The position numbers and the translations under genes are program-made. This document shows, in pieces, positions 58,675 to 64,000 of a stretch of DNA of 64,000 nucleotides. The DNA is taken from positions 62,001 to 126,000 of the forward strand of contig JACPYP010000011.1 in assembly GCA_016195985.1 (NCBI GenBank), given 5' to 3'. Every line of letters begins with the position of its first letter. The stretch's first letter is position 1. Under the pieces are notes generated by a model. That model ran no database searches and was not told where the DNA came from. It saw only the letters and a program-made list of their open reading frames with translations. The stretch comes from Acidobacteriota bacterium. GTDB taxonomy: Bacteria > Acidobacteriota > Holophagae > Holophagales > Holophagaceae.

Positions 58675-61260
58675 CTAGGATTTCGGCGGCGTATTCCAGC
58701 CGCGCAGGGTGATGCGGGGGGCGGCGCCGCGAAGATCCGCACCCGGCAGGCGCACATGGATCTTCCGCTTCTCGCCGGGCAAGAGGGACAAGTCGTTGTC
58801 GTCCCAGAGGACGGGCACCAGCGGTTCGCCATGGGCATCCACCAGGCCGAGTTCCAGGAAGAAGGCGATGCGGTCGCCTGTGTTGGCGAGGGTCACGTCT
58901 GCTTCCCAGTCCTTGCCCTTGCGTGGGCTCACCTCCAGGCGCACCTCCGCCTGGGGCAGCCGGGACAGCGCCGTGAAATCCGCGAAGGACTTGTTGGGCG
59001 TGAGGTACCAGTTGGTTCCCGCTTCATCGAGCACATCGGGCTTCGCGGACAGCCAGTAGAAGTTGACGGCCAGTTCCCGGCCGTCGGCCGAGGTAAGGCG
59101 GAGATCCAGGAAGGAGACCGGGGTTTCGGGAGCGGAGGGCAGAGTCAGGGCTTTGCGGACGCCGCCCGCGGGCTCATCGGCCGCCACCTCCCGGTCGAAC
59201 ACCAGGACGCTGTTCAGATCATAGAGCCGGGCCCGCAGGCGGGCGCCTTCCAGGTTCTGCATGGAATCGTTGAGCACGTACACTGCGCGCTCCACCGGGT
59301 GGAACACCGCCGCCACGGTCTGGGCGCCTTTGCGCGCTCCGTAGAAGGCGCCGTTGGGCACGAGGAAGTGATCATAGAGCTGCCAGTAGAACTTGGGCCA
59401 GGCGGCGTTGAGCATCCATTGGACGAGGCCGGTGGACCGGGGGCGGTTGGCGGCGAAAGCCTCGTACATGGCCCGCATGGCTTCGTAGTTGGCGGCCTGG
59501 GCTTTGAAGGCGAACTCGTCGACGGAGGCTGCTTCGCCGTAGCGGGCTTTGAATGCCTTCAGGTAGGTGTCCAGAGTCCCGAATTGGAAACGGCCGCAGT
59601 GGTAGTTCCAGTCCTCGTTGATGGGCCACAGCTTGTCGGGGGGGAGGATCCGCTTGAGCGAGGACAGGGGCGGGATCTGGGGGCCCGGCCCGGTCTCGGT
59701 GTTGAATCCGTAGGCTCCGCCGTTCTTGGTGTCCTCCCACCAGTAGTTGGGAGTGACGTAATCGTAGGGGCCTGCCATCTTCACGGCGCTGGGGCCGCTG
59801 ACGGGGCTGGTCAGTGCCTTGCACGAGGCCAGGAGGGGCCGGGAGGGATCGAGCGCCTTCAGGTCGGCGGCATAGAGGGCCTCCACCTCGGGCCAGGGGA
59901 GCTTGTCGCTGCCCACCACCCATACGAAAAGGCTGGGGTGGTTCCGGAGCCAGCGCACCTGGTCCCGCAGGCAGGCCGTGACCAGGGCCACGTCCTTGGG
60001 ATCCTTGGGGCCGCCGAACTGCTCATTTTCCACGATGGCGTGGCCCATGTATTCGGGCCACTCCCACTGGCAGCTCCAGCCCGCCATGAGCAGCACGCCC
60101 TCCCGGTCCGCCAGGTCGTAGAGGCGCTGGCTGCTGCCCCAGAAGCCTTCCAGACGCACGGTGTTGAGGTTCAGCTGCTTCACGTACTGGAACTGGGCCT
60201 CGAGGTTTTTTGGATCCTCGCGGAGGAAGAGGTCGTCCACCCAGCCGCCGCCGCGGATCAGGAGCTTGCGCCCGTTGATGATGTAGCCGCGGTGGCCCTC
60301 GGGGGTGAGGTAGTCCGACACCTGCCGGATGCCGAAGGACACGTTCCTTTCATCCAGGAGCCGACCCTTCTCCAGGGCCTTCACCTCCAGGGTGTACAGC
60401 TCCGGCTTGCCCAGGGTGTGAGGCCACCAGAGGCGGGGGCGCGGGATCTTCAGGCCGGGGGCTTCGCGGGGCCCCAGGTGGAGGGTTTTCTGCTCCCTGG
60501 CCGCCAGGTGATAGGGCACCTGGAAGCGGATGGGGCCGATGGTTCCGTGGAGCGAACCGGCCACGGGCCGGTCTTCGTGGTTGACGAGCCGGGTTTCGAT
60601 CTGGAGAGCCGCGGAGGCCAGGGTCTTGAGGTCGACGGTGCTGCGCACGAAGGTGTCTTCCAGCGAGACAGCGCCGCTGCGGCGCAACCGGACTTCGCGG
60701 AAGAGCCCCATGTTCCGGTCCGGGGGCAGGGGGTTCCAGTCCACGAAACCCATGGTGAAGTCGCCGGGTTGGGGAGGGTGCACCTCCACGGCCAGGGCGT
60801 TCTTTCCGGCCTTCAGGAAGGGCGTGATGTCGAGGCTGAAGGTTCGGAAGGCGCCGAACACCTGATCCCGGCCGGCGACCTTCTGTCCGTTCAGCCAGAT
60901 GTCGGCCCGATAGTTGATGCCGTCAAGGCAGAGGCGCGTGTGGGCTCCCTCGGCGGGGGCCTCGTCGAATTCGGTGCGGTACCACCAGGAAGCCTTGAAC
61001 GGCTCAGGTGAAATGCCCTCCAGATTCCGGCCGAACAAGGGATCCTTGTGGACGCCCAGACGCGTCAAGGCGCCCATGACCGTGCTGGGCACCTCGGCGG
61101 CGTACCACTGCCCCACATCGAAGCCAGGCTGTGAAAGAGCGGTCGCCGGGGCGGCCACCTTGGCCGAAGACTGGATCGCCCAGCCGCGGGAAAGCACCCG
61201 GTCCGGTGAGGCGGAAAGGAATGTGGCGCATAGGCATAGCAGCACCGCGCGGGCGCTCAT
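58675..61260 (-). CDS. exported GH2 glycosidase, exo-beta-D-glucosaminidase-like
   Basis: An 861-residue GH2 enzyme with a signal peptide. Sugar-binding domain: SWWYRTEFDEAP, LDGINYRADIWLNGQKVAG. The catalytic barrel has NGRKLLIRGGGWVDDLFLRED and LNTVRLEGFWGSS. The acid/base site reads VWVVGSDKLPW, with SD where most GH2 enzymes have NE. The nucleophile region is FNTETGPGPQIPPLSSLKRILP. The SD form and FNTETxxG are features of CsxA-type exo-beta-D-glucosaminidases, which cut glucosamine from chitosan oligomers; beta-mannosidase is the alternative. It lies upstream of the MFS and ROK genes. Confidence 0.87.
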   Translation of the reverse strand: MSARAVLLCLCATFLSASPDRVLSRGWAIQSSAKVAAPATALSQPGFDVGQWYAAEVPSTVMGALTRLGVHKDPLFGRNLEGISPEPFKASWWYRTEFDEAPAEGAHTRLCLDGINYRADIWLNGQKVAGRDQVFGAFRTFSLDITPFLKAGKNALAVEVHPPQPGDFTMGFVDWNPLPPDRNMGLFREVRLRRSGAVSLEDTFVRSTVDLKTLASAALQIETRLVNHEDRPVAGSLHGTIGPIRFQVPYHLAAREQKTLHLGPREAPGLKIPRPRLWWPHTLGKPELYTLEVKALEKGRLLDERNVSFGIRQVSDYLTPEGHRGYIINGRKLLIRGGGWVDDLFLREDPKNLEAQFQYVKQLNLNTVRLEGFWGSSQRLYDLADREGVLLMAGWSCQWEWPEYMGHAIVENEQFGGPKDPKDVALVTACLRDQVRWLRNHPSLFVWVVGSDKLPWPEVEALYAADLKALDPSRPLLASCKALTSPVSGPSAVKMAGPYDYVTPNYWWEDTKNGGAYGFNTETGPGPQIPPLSSLKRILPPDKLWPINEDWNYHCGRFQFGTLDTYLKAFKARYGEAASVDEFAFKAQAANYEAMRAMYEAFAANRPRSTGLVQWMLNAAWPKFYWQLYDHFLVPNGAFYGARKGAQTVAAVFHPVERAVYVLNDSMQNLEGARLRARLYDLNSVLVFDREVAADEPAGGVRKALTLPSAPETPVSFLDLRLTSADGRELAVNFYWLSAKPDVLDEAGTNWYLTPNKSFADFTALSRLPQAEVRLEVSPRKGKDWEADVTLANTGDRIAFFLELGLVDAHGEPLVPVLWDDNDLSLLPGEKRKIHVRLPGADLRGAAPRITLRGWNTPPKS

Positions 61261-61293
61261 GGAAACCTCCTGTTGCTGGATATGGGTGTCTGC

Positions 61294-61884
61294 CTAGAAG
61301 CGCCAGCGCAGGTCCAACTCGAACCAGCCCGGATTCACGCCCCCGCGGCGGATCATGGGATCTTCGAGATCCTTGCCTGCCAATTCCGTCTGCTGGTAGA
61401 GCACTTCGAGGCTCCAGCGGTCGGATAGGGCGAAGGCTGCGCCGAGGCGCAGGCCCAGTTTCGTGCCGCTGGCATCCCGGATGGGGAAGTGGTGGTCCAC
61501 ATCGGCCGGATCGTCGGATTCGGTGCCAGTGCGGGTCATGCTGTAGTGGTTCAGGGAAAGGCCCACCAGGCCATGAATCGCGGGCGATCCGGTCTGGATG
61601 AACACGTCGCCATGCAGCTGGCTGAGGGCCAGCGAGGTCTTAAGCCCATTGGATTCCTTGCCGGGCATGGAGGCGAAGGCCAGGCCCAGGCGGGCTGGAA
61701 CCTCGGTCCCGATGACGCGGGCTCCGTAGTCCGCTCCCAGCAGGAAGCCTGAGGACTGGTTCGTGGCCTTCCTGAGGCTATCGCTGCCGGCCAGCAGGCC
61801 GCCGGACAGGCTGAACCCTGGACTTTGGGCCGCAAGGGGCAGCGCCAACAGGCCGAGCACGGAAGTGCGAAGGGTCTTGATCAT
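61294..61884 (-). CDS. putative outer-membrane beta-barrel protein
   Basis: A 196-residue protein: signal peptide (IKTLRTSVLGLLALPLAAQ), then alternating beta-strand segments (GFLLGADYGARVIG, ARLGLAFASM, AIHGLVGLSLNHYSM, KLGLRLGAAFALSDRWSLEVLYQQ) and a C-terminal aromatic strand ending WFELDLRWRF. The terminal Phe is typical of BAM-recognised barrels. Possibly 8 strands. AGGAG lies five bases before the ATG. It sits between the receptor and the GH2 gene in the same direction and is probably co-transcribed. Function unknown. Confidence 0.72.
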   Translation of the reverse strand: MIKTLRTSVLGLLALPLAAQSPGFSLSGGLLAGSDSLRKATNQSSGFLLGADYGARVIGTEVPARLGLAFASMPGKESNGLKTSLALSQLHGDVFIQTGSPAIHGLVGLSLNHYSMTRTGTESDDPADVDHHFPIRDASGTKLGLRLGAAFALSDRWSLEVLYQQTELAGKDLEDPMIRRGGVNPGWFELDLRWRF

Positions 61885-61908
61885 GGGGTCTCCTTCCTGT
61901 GCCAAGGA

Positions 61909-64000
61909 TCAGAATTTCAGGCCGACGCTGAACTCGGTGAAGGTGCGGCCGCCGCTGTAGTAGGTGTTGTCTCCGGCGAAGCCCCAGGGCGTGCTGAAGC
62001 CGCCCAGGGGACGCCCATTGATGGGAACGCTGCTGCCCACGGAACCGCCGGTGCCGAATTCGGGCGAGCCGTTGGGGGATCCGCTCCAGTCGTAGACGCT
62101 GACCTTTTGGATATGGTTGAAGATGTTCCTCACCTGAACGTACGAGGTGAGCATCAGCTTGCCCGCCAAGGGCAGCTGGGCCTGAAGCTTGAAGTCCACG
62201 GTGCTGATGTCGGTGCCCCGGGTGAAGGCGCCCATGGGGGAGAGATACTTGTTGTAGTTCAGGGTGATGTTCTGCCCAGAGATGGCATCGATGGGCGCCA
62301 CGCCATGGCCGCCGAAGGCCGGATCGGACTCGTCGATGGCCGCCACGCTCAGCGTGCCGACGCCATTGGGCTGGCGCACGCCGGAGGTGGCGTAGGTTCC
62401 AAAGAAGGAGGCGGAGATGTTGCCCTTCCCCACGGGGTAGACATAGGTGAGGAAGGCGTGGAGGACGGTGGAGCGGGTAAGCACGCCATCCGGGGCGAAC
62501 ACATCCTCGCTCAGGTGGTTGCGGAGCTTCTCATCCCGGTAGTTGTAGTAGTCCAGGGAATTGCGGCCGGTGATCTGCGAGTAGGTGACGTTCCCGCCGA
62601 AATTCAGACGGGAGGTGATGTTCTCGTTCCAGGCCACCTCCACCCCGCGGTAGACCTGGTCCAGGCCGGAATTCAGGAAACGGTGGGTTTGTTGCCATTC
62701 TGCCAGGCCTGATCCGCTCGGATCGTGGACCAGGGTGAGGTACTTGGTGGGGTTGGCAGGATCGTAGTAGCCGTCGTGGATGAAGGACAGCCACTCCTTC
62801 TTGTAGGTGCGCTGCACGAAATTGATCCGGGCGGATCCCAAATCGAAGTTCCGCAGGTAGCCGAAGGACCATTCAATGGCGTAGGGCACCTGCAGGCCGT
62901 CGGTCTTGGCCGTCTGGCTCAGATCGATGATGGCGCTGGGAGGTCCGTAGTTATTGGGATCGATGAGGGTGTTGTAGTCCACCCAGCGGACGCCGGCGGT
63001 GGGATCCGTCGCGGCTTCGGGGCTGTCCACGGCCGGTTGTCCCGCGAGGCCCTTCCAGGAATGGACGGTGCGGGTGGTCCATCCGTTGGTGCGGAACCAG
63101 GCGGCCATTTCGTCGGAGTAGGCGCTGGCCAGCTTGGCGGCGGTGAAGGTGTAGACCTCCTTGCCCTTGCCGTCGGGGTTCCACTTCAGCTGGAGGCGGG
63201 GTTCCGTGACATTGATATTGGCCAGTTCCTTCTCGCTGGTGTCGCGGATGTTGAACTGGTTGTAGCGCAGGCCCACCATGAGGACCCAATTGGGGCTGAG
63301 GGTCCAGCTGTCGTTCACCCAGAAGCCGTTGCTCTTGTTGCGGGCTGCCGCCTGGCCCGCCCAGTAGCGCTCCATGTGGGCGCCAGGGCCGCGCATGGGG
63401 AGTTCGCTGAACTGGACGAGGGCAGGGTCGGGTTGGCCGTTGGCGTCGACGGGCACCAGGGGGACGCCGGAGCTGGCGTAGAAGGTGGGGTACAGGAAGT
63501 CTTTGGTGTCGGGGTTGTAGATGAAGCCGCCTTCGAACACGCCCCGGTTGCCATTGCGCTCGCGGCCGAACTGGTGCTTGGTCTGGAAGATCTCCGCTCC
63601 GAAATCGATGTCGTGCTGGCCGTTGGCCTCCTGGAAGGTCTTGATGTTGAAGGTGAAGGCCTGGTTGCCCCGGATGTTGGGGGACACGTCGCTGGAGGAG
63701 CGCCGGTTGTAGAAGACGCCAAAGTAGGCGGCCTGCCCGTTGCCTGAGGCGAGTCCCTGGCCGTCGGTGCTCAGGATCTGGATGTTGGGGTCGCCGGTGC
63801 TGAGCTGGGATTGGACGAAGATGGGGTACTTGGTGGGGCCGGACACATCCCCCATGGTGACTTCCGCTTTGAAGGCCCGGGCCTCCAGGAACCAGCGGTC
63901 GCTGAGCGTGGAATTCCAGCCCAGGGTCCAGGCCTTGGTTTCCGTGGTGAGGGTGCCCACGAAGGCCTGATCGATGGCGACGTTCGGCGGATAGGTGCGT
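61909..64000 (-). CDS. TonB-dependent receptor, Oar-like, C-terminal part (5' end outside window)
   Basis: About 697 residues of an outer-membrane receptor, open to the window edge, so the plug and any carboxypeptidase-like N-terminal domain are missing. Barrel features: repeated aromatic beta-strands such as WTLGWNSTLSDRWFLEARAF, WVLMVGLRYNQFNI, TSRLNFGGNVTYSQITG and GNISASFFGTYAT, with a C-terminal TEFSVGLKF ending in Phe. Large extracellular loops fit the Oar group common in Acidobacteriota and Myxococcota. It is the first visible gene of the minus-strand run ending in the ROK kinase, so it may import the oligosaccharide used by the GH2 enzyme. Confidence 0.85.
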   Translation of the reverse strand, partial: RTYPPNVAIDQAFVGTLTTETKAWTLGWNSTLSDRWFLEARAFKAEVTMGDVSGPTKYPIFVQSQLSTGDPNIQILSTDGQGLASGNGQAAYFGVFYNRRSSSDVSPNIRGNQAFTFNIKTFQEANGQHDIDFGAEIFQTKHQFGRERNGNRGVFEGGFIYNPDTKDFLYPTFYASSGVPLVPVDANGQPDPALVQFSELPMRGPGAHMERYWAGQAAARNKSNGFWVNDSWTLSPNWVLMVGLRYNQFNIRDTSEKELANINVTEPRLQLKWNPDGKGKEVYTFTAAKLASAYSDEMAAWFRTNGWTTRTVHSWKGLAGQPAVDSPEAATDPTAGVRWVDYNTLIDPNNYGPPSAIIDLSQTAKTDGLQVPYAIEWSFGYLRNFDLGSARINFVQRTYKKEWLSFIHDGYYDPANPTKYLTLVHDPSGSGLAEWQQTHRFLNSGLDQVYRGVEVAWNENITSRLNFGGNVTYSQITGRNSLDYYNYRDEKLRNHLSEDVFAPDGVLTRSTVLHAFLTYVYPVGKGNISASFFGTYATSGVRQPNGVGTLSVAAIDESDPAFGGHGVAPIDAISGQNITLNYNKYLSPMGAFTRGTDISTVDFKLQAQLPLAGKLMLTSYVQVRNIFNHIQKVSVYDWSGSPNGSPEFGTGGSVGSSVPINGRPLGGFSTPWGFAGDNTYYSGGRTFTEFSVGLKF

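Noticed and set aside
58567-61011. 814-codon plus-strand frame over the GH2 gene
   Set aside because: Antisense of a well-conserved glycosidase; composition is low-complexity Gly/Val/His/Gln with no domain.

Overview
The window looks like a piece of chromosome from a high-GC Gram-negative bacterium, most likely an Acidobacteriota member close to Geothrix/Holophaga. This is inferred from gene content (bacillithiol glycosyltransferase BshA, an Oar-like TonB-dependent receptor, lipid-A/heptose genes, hemerythrin, tryptophanase) and not from a marker gene. Two stretches stand out by lower GC, short irregular genes and repeats: about 1-6,500 and about 41,600-47,700. The rest is compact GC-rich backbone.

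Region 1 (1-6,455) is an integron-type gene cassette array. Short plus-strand genes of unrelated function are separated by similar recombination sites (attC). Four sites are each 124 bp from a GCCTAAC-like box to a GTTAGGC-like box, and further copies are degenerate, hybrid or truncated. Cassettes carry the 3' end of an OLD-like ATPase/TOPRIM protein, a signal-less trypsin-like protease, an NTF2-like secreted protein, small membrane proteins and a widespread small hypothetical protein. An IS110-type fragment interrupts the array and an IS5-type fragment ends it. No integrase gene is in view; cassette orientation puts it to the left of the window.

Region 2 (6,600-41,540) is backbone: an orphan CoA-transferase A subunit, a TolB-like propeller, gmhB-sfsA, gcvT-gcvH, a LysM lytic transglycosylase, tRNA-Ala(GGC), an ABC-F ATPase, an SDR convergent with an aldehyde dehydrogenase, tryptophanase, coaX-birA, a Ppx/GppA phosphatase with a LeuA-like enzyme, and then a cell-envelope locus. 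That locus has a NeuD/FemAB-like fusion, an ArnA-dehydrogenase homologue, a CTP-synthase-like amidotransferase, two ArnT-like glycosyltransferases and a small EamA/SMR protein, and looks built to add a sugar such as 4-amino-arabinose to lipid A. A GH20 hexosaminidase, an acyl-CoA synthetase, a beta-lactamase-fold hydrolase, a DUF3516-type helicase and a thioredoxin-like protein follow.

Region 3 (41,600-47,700) is a low-GC island holding a broken RHS/YD-repeat toxin-like gene with three 408-bp tandem repeats, a C-terminal His/Cys pair reminiscent of caspase-like peptidases, and a downstream Sel1-like gene that may be its immunity partner.

Region 4 (47,700-64,000) is backbone again: two acetyltransferases, an alcohol dehydrogenase, a 356-bp MITE-like element with perfect 20-bp terminal inverted repeats, a diguanylate cyclase with a degenerate signature, yggT-divIVA, bshA, hemerythrin, and a PAS histidine kinase with its LuxR-type regulator. 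It ends in an amino-sugar module: ROK kinase, FucP-family MFS transporter, GH2 exo-glucosaminidase-like enzyme, an outer-membrane protein and a TonB-dependent receptor running off the window.
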